Assembly: GCA_030746295.1 (NCBI GenBank)
Contig: JASLMY010000023.1
Coordinates: forward strand, 1-33,244
DNA: 33,244 bases
Source: Alphaproteobacteria bacterium
GTDB lineage: Bacteria; Pseudomonadota; Alphaproteobacteria; GCA-2731375
Reading direction: 5' to 3'
Position 1 is the first letter of the stretch, and each line of letters begins with the position of its first letter. Positions 8,801-15,967 of this stretch are shown in pieces. The notes under the pieces were generated by a model. That model saw nothing but the letters and a program-made list of their open reading frames with translations. It did not search any database and was not told the origin of the DNA. Both the position numbers and the translations under genes were made by a program.

Positions 8801-9865
8801 ATGCGGATAGTACGATCGTCTTTGTCATTGCTCGCGGCCGCTGCTCTCGGCGCGAGTTTCTCGGCTTCGGCCCAAGAGCTCACCAAGACCCACGTCAAGG
8901 TGATCGGCAACTACAGCACCGTCGCCCACGTCGCCAAGGTGGAGCAGAAATTCTGGGGCAAGACCGTCCCCAGCATGGGCAAGGGGCGGATCACGTCCGA
9001 CTACGCCCACCAGGACCTGATGGGCGTCAAGGATTTCCAGGTCCTGCGCCTGATCAAGCTCGGCGTCACCGACTTCGGCGTCTCCGACATCTCCAAGATG
9101 GCCGGCGACGACCCGGTCTTCGAGGGCTGCGACCTGGCCGGCCTGGCGCTGGATATCCAGACCGCGCGCAAGGTCTGCAACGCCTGGAAGCCGGTGATGA
9201 ACCGGGTGATGGGCAAGAAGTTCAACGCCAAGCTGCTGGCGCTCGGCACCAACCCGCCGCAGGTCTTCTGGTGTCGTGAGAAGGTCAGCGGCATCGCCGA
9301 CATGAAGGGCAAGAAGATCCGCGTCTTCAACAAGACCATGTCGGACTTCGTCAAGGCGCTGGGCGGCACCTCGATCAGCATGGCCTTCGGCGAGGTCGTG
9401 CCGGCCCTGCAGCGCGGCGTCGTCGACTGCGCCGTTACCGGCACCACCAGCGGCAACTCGGCCGGCTGGCCCGAGGTGACGACGCACATCCTGCCGATGT
9501 ACCTCGGCTGGAGCATCAACTTCCAGGCCGTCAACATGAAGTCCTGGAACCGCTTCGCGCCGGACGTGAGGGCCTTCTTCGAAAAGTCCTTCGGCGTGTT
9601 GGAGGACGACATGTGGGCGACCGTCGGCCAATCGGCGGCGGAAGCCGACAACTGCAACACCGGCAAGGACCCCTGCAACTTCGGCAAGAAGGCCGACATG
9701 ACCATCGTCACCGTCAGCGAGGCCGACAAGGCGGAACACAAGAAGCTGATGGAGAACGTGGTCCTGGTCGAATGGGGCAAGCGTTGCGGCAAGGCCTGCG
9801 CGGCCGAGTGGAACAAGACCGTCGGCCCGGTTCTGGGCATGAAGATTCCGCTCGACAAACTCTGA
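8801..9865 (+). CDS. dctP: TRAP transporter solute-binding protein
   Basis: The 354-residue product starts with a Sec signal peptide (MRIVRSS, a hydrophobic core, then SASAQE with cleavage likely after Ala near residue 24). The DctP-family body includes GMKGKKIR-like sequence at DMKGKKIRVFNK and the segment MAFGEVVPALQRGVVDCAVTG, which is the conserved substrate-pocket region of DctP proteins. It captures a carboxylate-type solute in the periplasm and hands it to DctQM. GGAGGGAAGG precedes the ATG. It has eight or more cysteines after cleavage, many for this family, including CNTGKDPC and CGKAC, so disulfides are likely. It is the first gene of a three-gene TRAP operon. Ligand unknown. Confidence 0.95.
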   Translation: MRIVRSSLSLLAAAALGASFSASAQELTKTHVKVIGNYSTVAHVAKVEQKFWGKTVPSMGKGRITSDYAHQDLMGVKDFQVLRLIKLGVTDFGVSDISKMAGDDPVFEGCDLAGLALDIQTARKVCNAWKPVMNRVMGKKFNAKLLALGTNPPQVFWCREKVSGIADMKGKKIRVFNKTMSDFVKALGGTSISMAFGEVVPALQRGVVDCAVTGTTSGNSAGWPEVTTHILPMYLGWSINFQAVNMKSWNRFAPDVRAFFEKSFGVLEDDMWATVGQSAAEADNCNTGKDPCNFGKKADMTIVTVSEADKAEHKKLMENVVLVEWGKRCGKACAAEWNKTVGPVLGMKIPLDKL

Positions 9866-9880
9866 GTTTTTAGCAGGCAG

Positions 9881-9914
9881 GGCGGTGGACGCCGAGGTCG
9901 AGGCGTCCACCGCC
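9881..9914 (+). promoter_or_regulatory. Intercistronic hairpin between dctP and dctQ
   Basis: GGCGGTGGACGCC (9881-9893) and GGCGTCCACCGCC (9902-9914) form a perfect 13-bp stem with an 8-base loop in the 74-base gap between dctP and dctQ. No T-tract follows, so complete termination is unlikely. Such hairpins commonly protect the upstream mRNA from 3' decay or reduce read-through, which would give more binding protein than permease. The structure is plainly visible; the function is inferred. Confidence 0.75.
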
Positions 9915-9939
9915 GCCTTGTTGCCCAGAGAGTAAAGTC

Positions 9940-10518
9940 ATGGACCACCTGCTCCACTATGCGCGACAAGTGTCGCGCGCCGGTGCCTGGTTCGGCGGCG
10001 GGTTGCTAATCCTGGCCGCCTTCGTGATCGGCGTCGACGTCGTCATCCGCAAGCTCTTCAACGCCACCATCGGCGGTGCCGACGAGCTGTCGGGCTATGC
10101 GCTGGCGATCGGCAGCGCCTGGTCCTTCGCCTTTGCGCTGACCGAGCGGGCGCATGTGCGCATCGATTCGCTGTACGTCACCTTGCCGGCTCGGATCTGC
10201 GCCCTGCTCGACATCCTGGGGCTGACGGTCTTCGTGCTCTTCCTCGGCATGGTGACCTATTACGGCTACGGCGTGCTCTGGAACACGATCGAGTTCGACG
10301 CCCATTCGATGTCGCCGATCGCGACGCCGCTGATCTACCCGCAGACCCTCTGGGTGATCGGGCTCAGCCTCTTCGTCCTGGTCGCCCTCCTGCTGCTGGC
10401 GCGGGCCGTGATCGCGTTCGTCAGCGGCGACATCACCACGGTCGCCCGCCTGGTCGGCAGCCGAACCATCAGCCAAGAGATCGAGCAAGAGCTCCGCGGC
10501 ACGGAGGACGAGGCATGA
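9940..10518 (+). CDS. dctQ: TRAP transporter small permease
   Basis: The 192-residue product has four predicted membrane helices, as in the DctQ family: near residues 13-33, 47-66, 88-108 and 130-152. The family segment GADELSGYALAIGSAWSFAFAL and the following RAHVRIDSLY fit TRAP small subunits. It partners DctM in the inner membrane. A GAGAGTAAAGTC leader precedes the ATG. Its stop overlaps the dctM start by four bases (ATGA), which indicates translational coupling. Confidence 0.93.
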   Translation: MDHLLHYARQVSRAGAWFGGGLLILAAFVIGVDVVIRKLFNATIGGADELSGYALAIGSAWSFAFALTERAHVRIDSLYVTLPARICALLDILGLTVFVLFLGMVTYYGYGVLWNTIEFDAHSMSPIATPLIYPQTLWVIGLSLFVLVALLLLARAVIAFVSGDITTVARLVGSRTISQEIEQELRGTEDEA

Positions 10519-11801
10519 TCTGGCTCACCGTCGGCATCCTGCTCGGCCTCCTGGCCCTCTCCATCCCGGTCTCGGCGGTGCTGGGCACGGTCGGCTTCGT
10601 GCTCGACCAGATCTATTACGGCGGCCGCATCTTTCCGGCCATCGGCGAGATCTCCTGGGGCGTCTCCATCGACGTCATCCTGGTGGCGGTGCCGCTCTTC
10701 ATCCTGCTCGGCGAGATCTTGCTCCGCGCCGGCATCGCCGAGCGGATGTACGCCGCCATGATGCACTGGCTGTCGTGGCTGCCCGGCGGCCTGATGCATT
10801 CCAACATCGGCACCTGCACGCTGTTCTCGGCGGTCTCGGGCTCGTCGGTCGCCACCGCGGCCACGATCGGCACCGTCGCCATCGGCCAGATCGACCGGCA
10901 CGGCTACAACGAGCGCTTCTTCCTCGGCACGATCGCCGCCGGCGGCACGCTGGGCATCCTGATCCCGCCGTCCATCAACATGATCGTCTATGGCGTCCTG
11001 ACCGAGACCTCGATCCCGCAGCTCTACCTCGCCGGCATGGTGCCGGGCGTGGTGCTGGCGACGGTGTTCATGCTGCAAGTGATCATCGCCTGCTTGATCA
11101 AGCCCGAGCTCGGCGGCCGGGCGATCGAGAGCAGCTGGTCGCATCGCTGGCGGGCGCTGCCCGACCTGATACCGCCCTTGATCATCTTCATCGTCGTCAT
11201 CGGCTCGATCTACGCCGGTATCGCGACGCCGACGGAATCGGCGGCGCTGGGCGTCATCATCGCCTTCGTGCTCGCCGCCTGGCGTCGAAGCCTGAACTTC
11301 GAGATGCTGCGCGACTCGATCGAAGGCACGATGCGCTCCACGGCGATGATCATGGCGATCCTGCTCGGCGCCTACTTCTTGAACTGGGTGCTCGCCAGCA
11401 CCGGCCTCGCCGCCCAGGTCAATGCCTACGTCACCGAAGTGGGCATGTCGCCGATGCACACGCTGATCGTCATCGTGCTGTTCTATCTGGTGCTCGGCAT
11501 GTTCATGGAGACCTTGTCGATGATGATCGCGACTGTGCCGATCATCACCCCCGTCATCGTCCAGCTCGGCTTCGATCCGGTCTGGTTCGGCGTCCTGATC
11601 ATGCTGCTGATCGAGACCGCGATGATCACGCCGCCGGTCGGCATCAACCTCTATGTGGTCCAGGGGGTCAGGGGCCGCGGCCAGCTGCACGACGTCATGT
11701 TCGGCGCCGCGCCCTTCGTCGTCGGCCTTCTGGTGATGATCGTGCTGCTGATCGCCTTCCCCCAGATCGCCCTCTTCGTGCCAGAGGCGATCGCCAGGTA
11801 G
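10515..11801 (+). CDS. dctM: TRAP transporter large permease
   Basis: The 428-residue product is a highly hydrophobic, many-helix protein of the DctM family. It carries the conserved AVSGSSVATAATIGTVAI stretch, GGTLGILIPPSINMIVYG and TPTESAALGV, which are the family hallmarks, and near the C-terminus ITPPVGINLYVVQG. It is the ion-coupled transport subunit, usually driven by sodium, and works with DctQ and the DctP binding protein. It overlaps dctQ by four bases and is the last gene of the operon. About 40 bases downstream a palindromic repeat element begins. Confidence 0.95.
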   Translation: MIWLTVGILLGLLALSIPVSAVLGTVGFVLDQIYYGGRIFPAIGEISWGVSIDVILVAVPLFILLGEILLRAGIAERMYAAMMHWLSWLPGGLMHSNIGTCTLFSAVSGSSVATAATIGTVAIGQIDRHGYNERFFLGTIAAGGTLGILIPPSINMIVYGVLTETSIPQLYLAGMVPGVVLATVFMLQVIIACLIKPELGGRAIESSWSHRWRALPDLIPPLIIFIVVIGSIYAGIATPTESAALGVIIAFVLAAWRRSLNFEMLRDSIEGTMRSTAMIMAILLGAYFLNWVLASTGLAAQVNAYVTEVGMSPMHTLIVIVLFYLVLGMFMETLSMMIATVPIITPVIVQLGFDPVWFGVLIMLLIETAMITPPVGINLYVVQGVRGRGQLHDVMFGAAPFVVGLLVMIVLLIAFPQIALFVPEAIAR

Positions 11802-11840
11802 CGCGGAGTTCGTTCGTTCAGACGGATCGGGCTACCACGA

Positions 11841-11960
11841 TGTCATTGCGAGCGAGCGGTAGCGAGCGCGGCAATCCAGAAAGCGGAGATGCCGCGTCCG
11901 ATCATCGAAGCATGTCGCGCTAGCCTGGATCGCCGCGGCGCTACGCGCCTCGCGATGACG
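11841..11960. repeat. Imperfect palindromic intergenic repeat element
   Basis: Two arms of about 38 bases face each other. The left arm begins TGTCATTGCGAGCGAGCGG and runs to GGCAATCCAGA (11841-11880). The right arm runs from CTGGATCGCCGCGGCGC (11924) to CGCGATGACG (11960). The arms are near reverse complements with several mismatches. TCATTGCGAG...GGCAATCCAG is a widely dispersed alpha- and deltaproteobacterial intergenic repeat type (REP/MITE-like). It lies between the convergent dctM and M20 genes, where it may also stabilise transcripts. Only this copy was noticed in the window. Confidence 0.75.
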
Positions 11961-12042
11961 ATTTCCGGGCATCCGGATCGTCGTCTTCATTTCGGTCAAT
12001 TCGAGCTTTCATCGGATCGGATCACGCGCTCGCTGCTGTCCC

Positions 12043-13320
12043 TCAACCGCAGTAGGCCCAGGTGGCGTGCGCGATCGCCTTGGCGGCGATCGTCAGGTCG
12101 CTGAGCAAGACTCGCTCGTCGGGCGTCGGCCATTCGTCGTAGATGCGGATGTCGCCGGGGCCGTACTGCAGGCTCGGTACGCCGGCGGCGGCCGTAATAT
12201 TGCCGTCACCGACATTGCCGAGACGGCCGATGCCGCCGATATGCGGCGCCTCGCCCGAGGCCAGGCGATGCCCCTCGGCCAGGCCCGCCACGACCGCATG
12301 GTCCTTGGCCACCTCCATCGGGTCCTGGAACCAACCCTGCTCGGTGCCTGGCGCCGGCATGGCGAGGTCGTAGGTGAAGGCCGGGTGATCGGCCTTGATG
12401 CCGTCGAGCAAGCGGGTCAGGTCGGCACGGACGCTCGCAAGCGTCTGCCCCGGCACGGTGCGGAACTGCAGCAACAGGTCGCATTCTCGGGTCGAGAGGC
12501 CGGTGTAGTTCTTGTGGTAGTAATGCTCCTTGTGGATCGAGTCGATGCAGTGCATCGGAAAGCCGGGCAGGTCCGGGTGCGGCGTGAACGCCATCCAGCC
12601 GCCCTCGGGGATCGGGTCGAGGCTCGGGCCCAGGCGGCGGATGATCTCGGCCTGTTGCTCGACGGCGTTGAAGTAGCCGGCCTTGGCCTCGGCGCTGTAG
12701 CGGAAGAAGAGGTCGGGCGAGGTGGTTCGGATCCGCGCCATGATGATGCCGACGCAGACGTTGGCGATGGTATTCGCCGAGTGCTCCAGGTTGATGCAGA
12801 AATCGGCCAGGACGCCGGCCTCGACCAGTGCCCGGGTTCCCGCACCGCCGTATTTGTGCGCCACCACCGGGCAGACCAGGACATCGCCGGCGAGCCGCGT
12901 GCCGCTTTGGATGATCGCCTCGACCGCGGTGATCATGGCAGCGACACCGCCCTTGTCGTCGTGCGCCCCCATGCCCCAGACCCAGCCATCCTCGAACTTG
13001 GCGCCGTAGGGGTCGACCGACCAGCCGGGCATCTCGACGCCGGGGTCCATATGGCCGTTCAGCATCAGGCTCGGGCCGCCGCCGGTACCCTTCAACCGCC
13101 CGATCGGCTGGCGGCTGAAGCTGCCGGCCTCGCGCGGGTTCTCGACCGGCATCATCTCGACCTCGAGGCCGACTTGCGCCATGTACTCGGCCAAATAGTC
13201 GGCGATCTCGTGCTCCTCGAAAGCCGAGCTCGGAATCCGGATGAGCGCGCGCTCCAAGTCGAGAAGCCGCGCTTCGGAGACCTCATTCAGGATGCTGGTG
13301 CTGTCGTGCGTATCGGCCAT
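12043..13320 (-). CDS. M20 family amidohydrolase-like protein, altered active site
   Basis: The 425-residue product aligns by pattern with ArgE/DapE/carboxypeptidase G2 M20 enzymes. The first metal motif MLNGHMDP has His90 and Asp92, the second GAHDDKGG has Asp121, and the dimerisation lid is central. However, the DEE motif that supplies the catalytic Glu and a zinc-ligand Glu reads VVAHKYGGAGTRALVEAG (His155, Lys156), and the C-terminal AHTPDE-like motif reads DEWPTPDERV without its metal-binding His. The ATG at 13320 is preceded by GGAAGAGGGGGG. It is divergent from the HD-domain gene and convergent with dctM. It may hydrolyse N-acyl or N-carbamoyl amino acids in the hydantoin-type pathway, or be a repurposed or inactive homologue. 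Confidence 0.88.
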   Translation of the reverse strand: MADTHDSTSILNEVSEARLLDLERALIRIPSSAFEEHEIADYLAEYMAQVGLEVEMMPVENPREAGSFSRQPIGRLKGTGGGPSLMLNGHMDPGVEMPGWSVDPYGAKFEDGWVWGMGAHDDKGGVAAMITAVEAIIQSGTRLAGDVLVCPVVAHKYGGAGTRALVEAGVLADFCINLEHSANTIANVCVGIIMARIRTTSPDLFFRYSAEAKAGYFNAVEQQAEIIRRLGPSLDPIPEGGWMAFTPHPDLPGFPMHCIDSIHKEHYYHKNYTGLSTRECDLLLQFRTVPGQTLASVRADLTRLLDGIKADHPAFTYDLAMPAPGTEQGWFQDPMEVAKDHAVVAGLAEGHRLASGEAPHIGGIGRLGNVGDGNITAAAGVPSLQYGPGDIRIYDEWPTPDERVLLSDLTIAAKAIAHATWAYCG

Positions 13321-13354
13321 GGCCGTTCCCCCCTCTTCCCAAAGAGTGAATTCC

Positions 13355-13386
13355 TTGGAGCCTAGCACAGGCGCCGGCGCTATAGT
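13355..13386 (+). promoter_or_regulatory. Candidate promoter for the HD/amidohydrolase pair
   Basis: TATAGT (13381-13386) lies 52 bases before the HD-gene ATG, with TTGGAG (13355-13360) upstream at a loose 20-base spacing; an 18-base alternative uses GCTATA. The 117-base divergent gap also contains the perfect palindrome GCGCCGGCGC (13371-13380). Pattern only. Confidence 0.3.
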
Positions 13387-13437
13387 CAGGAGCCGGACGC
13401 CGGCCCGAAACGATCCAGACCTCAGGAGGAACGCATC

Positions 13438-14046
13438 ATGACCGATGCCCAAGTCACCGACGCCTTACGCGAAACCGTGCGTCGCGAGCTGCCCGAAATC
13501 CAAGAGATTGGGGATGAGAGCATGCGCGCCCTGGTGGTCGAGGCCTGGGCCACCTCGCTTGCCCAAGAAGGGCTCGGCGCCATTGCCGAGATCAAGGGCT
13601 CGGGCGATCCCGAGAAGTACATCCTGAAGGAGGGGACGCAGGTCGACCACTTGCGCGGCGTGGCGTTGTTGGCGATGCGCATGGCCGAGCAGCTGCAGGA
13701 GCTGAAGCCGGGGCTGGAGGTCGACCGCGACATCATGATCGCCGGTGCCTTGGTCCACGACGTCGGCAAGGCGCGCGAGTTCAAAGCCGCGAACCAAGCC
13801 AAATGGAAGCAGGCCCCGCACATCGCCGGCTGGCCGCCGGCGCGCCATTCCGTGCACGGCTATCACATCTGCAAGAGCGTCGGCCTGCCGGACGAGGTCG
13901 CCCACATCGCGATCGGCCACTCGCGCGAAGGCGTCTTCGTGATGAAGAGCCTGGAATGCACCATCGTCAGCCACGCCGACCACAGCTACTGGGAGATATT
14001 GCGGGCGGGCGGCCAGCTCGAGGACAGCTACGCGCCGCCGGAATAG
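13438..14046 (+). CDS. HD-domain metal-dependent phosphohydrolase-like protein
   Basis: The 202-residue product contains an HD domain. A first metal His is probably His71 in VDHLRGVALLAMRM, the signature pair is His107-Asp108 in GALVHDVGKAREF, further His residues lie at 137-161 (HSVHGYHICK, HIAIGHSREG), and a terminal Asp181 is in SHADHSYWE. HD enzymes hydrolyse phosphoesters of nucleotides or small metabolites with bound divalent metal. The N-terminal 60 residues are helical and not recognised. CAGGAGGAAC precedes the ATG. The stop is 19 bases before the amidohydrolase gene, so the two are probably co-transcribed. The substrate is unknown. Confidence 0.82.
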   Translation: MTDAQVTDALRETVRRELPEIQEIGDESMRALVVEAWATSLAQEGLGAIAEIKGSGDPEKYILKEGTQVDHLRGVALLAMRMAEQLQELKPGLEVDRDIMIAGALVHDVGKAREFKAANQAKWKQAPHIAGWPPARHSVHGYHICKSVGLPDEVAHIAIGHSREGVFVMKSLECTIVSHADHSYWEILRAGGQLEDSYAPPE

Positions 14047-14065
14047 CGTCCCCAAGGCCACGCCC

Positions 14066-15571
14066 ATGACCGAGACGACGATCCTGGTCCCGGAACACCT
14101 GCTTCCCGAGGCCGATCCCAAGAGCTTGCAGGCTGGCACCGCCGTCGCCGTGGAAGGCGACCGGATCGCTGCCATCGACGCGCCGGCGGTACTGGAGGGA
14201 CGCTTTCCGACGGCCCGGATCGAGGCCCTGCCCGGTGCCCTGCTGATGCCCGGATTCGTCAACGCGCACCAGCACGGCCGCGGCATCAGCCAGCTTCAGC
14301 TCGGCTATGCCGAAGATTTCCTGGAGCTCTGGATCAGCAGCCGCCGGGCCCGCGGCGCGCTCGACCCCTATCCGATCACCAAGCTCGCCGCCGCGGCGAT
14401 GCTCGAGAACGGCGTCACCACCGCGGTACACGCCAACTACAGCTACGGCAGCGGCGACTACGAGGCCGAAGTCAGGGCGGCGCTCCGCGCCTACGACGAG
14501 GCCGGCATCCGCGTCACCATGTGCATCGGCGCCATGGACCGGGGCTTCGTCGTCTACCCGCCGGACGAAGCGGCCTTCCTGGCCGGGCTGCCGGCGGACC
14601 TCAGGCATTGGCTCGAGGTGCCGGCGCCCGGTCCTTACGTCGGCGACGGCACCGCCACGATCGCACTGATGGAGCGGCTCTTGGCCGACTATGCCGGGCA
14701 CCCTCGGATCCGCCTCTGCTACGGCCCCGCCGGCCTGCAATGGGTCTCGGACGCGCTGATGGCCGAGCTCGCCGCCGATGCCGAGGCCAAGGGTCTGGGC
14801 CTGCACCTGCATCTCATTGAATCGCCGGCACAGCAGGCCGTCGCCGCCCGGCTCTACCCCGAGGGCGCGATGGCCCATCTGGATAGCCTCGGCGCCTTGG
14901 GCGAGCGGACGGTCCTCGCCCACGGGGTCTATGCCGACGCGCGGGACCTGGCGGCGATCGCGCGTCGCGGTGCGGTGATGGTACGCAACCCGGCCAGCAA
15001 CCTCAGGGTTCGCAACGGCGTCGCCCCGCTGGCGACCTGGCTCGACCACGGCGTCAAGGTCGCCATCGGCACCGACAACACCAGCCTCGCCGACGACGAG
15101 GACTTGCTGCGCGAGCTGAGGCTCGCCGACCTGCTGGCGAGAACCCCCGACTGGCAAGGCCCGCCGCCGCCGAACGCGGCCGATCTGCTGGCCATGCTGA
15201 CGGCGAACGGCGCGGCGGCGGCGCAGGTCTCGGACCTCACGGGGTCGCTCCGCCCGGGCGCCAGGGCCGACCTGGTGGCGATCGACCTCGAGACCGTGCG
15301 CGAACCTTACCTCGACCCGGACATGCCCTTGCTAGATGCGCTGCTGGCGCGCGCCTCGGGCCGCGACGTCCGCCTCACTATGGTCGACGGACGGGTCCTC
15401 TATCGCGACGGTGCACTCGTCCATCTCGATATGGCCGAGTTGCGGCAAAACGCGGGCGAGGCGGCCCGGCGGGTGCGAAGCCCGGCGGGTGCGGAGGACG
15501 TTCGGATGACACTGGATCTCAAGGACCGACTCGCCGCCCACTACGCTCGGGCGACGTCAGGGTCGCCATAG
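14066..15571 (+). CDS. Amidohydrolase family protein (TrzN/SsnA/cytosine deaminase-like)
   Basis: The 501-residue product is an amidohydrolase-superfamily TIM barrel. The metal motif is VNAHQHG at the end of strand 1, the third His is in LHLHLIESP, the fourth His in LAHGVYADARDL, and the Asp in AIGTDNTS. This is the mononuclear pattern of aminohydrolases such as cytosine deaminase, SsnA, TrzN and guanine deaminase. N- and C-terminal beta-sandwich parts surround the barrel, with GARADLVAIDLE and MVDGRVLYRDG typical of the C-terminal half. It probably removes an amino or similar group from a heterocycle or N-acyl compound. It follows the HD gene closely. The exact substrate cannot be inferred. 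Confidence 0.92.
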   Translation: MTETTILVPEHLLPEADPKSLQAGTAVAVEGDRIAAIDAPAVLEGRFPTARIEALPGALLMPGFVNAHQHGRGISQLQLGYAEDFLELWISSRRARGALDPYPITKLAAAAMLENGVTTAVHANYSYGSGDYEAEVRAALRAYDEAGIRVTMCIGAMDRGFVVYPPDEAAFLAGLPADLRHWLEVPAPGPYVGDGTATIALMERLLADYAGHPRIRLCYGPAGLQWVSDALMAELAADAEAKGLGLHLHLIESPAQQAVAARLYPEGAMAHLDSLGALGERTVLAHGVYADARDLAAIARRGAVMVRNPASNLRVRNGVAPLATWLDHGVKVAIGTDNTSLADDEDLLRELRLADLLARTPDWQGPPPPNAADLLAMLTANGAAAAQVSDLTGSLRPGARADLVAIDLETVREPYLDPDMPLLDALLARASGRDVRLTMVDGRVLYRDGALVHLDMAELRQNAGEAARRVRSPAGAEDVRMTLDLKDRLAAHYARATSGSP

Positions 15572-15612
15572 CGCGACGCGCGGTAAGCCGTCATGCGGAC
15601 GCGGGCCGGGTC

Positions 15613-15708
15613 TCAGCCGGTGACGAGCATGCCGTAGCAGAGCGACAGCCAGAGCACGCCGCCGACGGTCCATGCGTAGGCCGTGATGTGCCAAGTATGC
15701 CTATTCAT
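15613..15708 (-). CDS. Tiny single-span membrane protein A (31 aa), paralogue of B
   Basis: This 31-residue ORF begins MNRHTWHITAYAWTVGG and ends SLCYGMLVTG, with a single hydrophobic span over most of its length. GGGGTGAGG lies about 3-12 bases before the ATG. Aligned without gaps to the 27-residue ORF at 15968-16051, it shares 11 of 24 positions: pattern T-x-Y-A-W-x-V-G-x3-W-x4-Y-G-M-x3-G. That similarity between two divergent ORFs cannot be explained by a nucleotide inverted repeat being read twice, because only the protein pattern is obvious. The role is unknown; tiny membrane peptides often serve as accessory subunits of larger membrane complexes. A CRP-type palindrome lies 64 bases upstream. 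Confidence 0.6.
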   Translation of the reverse strand: MNRHTWHITAYAWTVGGVLWLSLCYGMLVTG

Positions 15709-15765
15709 CGCCTCACCCCTATTTTGTCGTTCTGTTGTAGGTCGGGCGGCGGCGCGAGAATGCTA

Positions 15766-15779
15766 GTGATCGGGGTCAC
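15766..15779. promoter_or_regulatory. CRP/FNR-type palindrome upstream of tiny protein A
   Basis: GTGA-TCGGGG-TCAC matches the CRP half-site arrangement GTGA-N6-TCAC. Its centre lies about 64 bases upstream of the leftward 31-residue ORF. A second, shorter palindrome GTCAC-CT-GTGAC (15775-15786) overlaps its right half. The assignment to a CRP/FNR-family regulator is by consensus only. Confidence 0.45.
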
Positions 15780-15905
15780 CTGTGACGCGCTTTCGGCACT
15801 GGGGAAGTGCGTCGCCAAAGCCATTCCGGTCAAGCTGGGTGAGGACCGGCCGGCGCCCGGTCGTCGCGACAACGCCCTGGCGACGTGAAACAAACACAGC
15901 CGAAC

Positions 15906-15919
15906 GTGACGGCCATCAC
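15906..15919. promoter_or_regulatory. CRP/FNR-type palindrome upstream of tiny protein B
   Basis: GTGA-CGGCCA-TCAC again matches GTGA-N6-TCAC. Its centre lies about 55 bases before the ATG of the 27-residue ORF, and it directly abuts TTGACT (15920-15925), a possible -35 element; no good -10 is visible. GTGA recurs on the same strand at 15885, 15906 and 15927 with exact 21-base spacing, and again at 15945. Confidence 0.5.
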
Positions 15920-15967
15920 TTGACTTGTGACGAACCGACCCAACGTGAAATAGACGGAGGAAAACCA

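Noticed and set aside
10335..11690. Long minus-strand open frame opposite dctM (His/Asp/Arg-rich)
   Set aside because: It is an antisense shadow of a real GC-rich gene; its composition (runs of D, H, R, Q) is typical of such shadows and no domain is seen.
15688..15888. 66-codon plus-strand frame between the two tiny genes
   Set aside because: It starts inside the opposite-strand tiny gene, has no coding character, and covers the CRP-type palindrome region.
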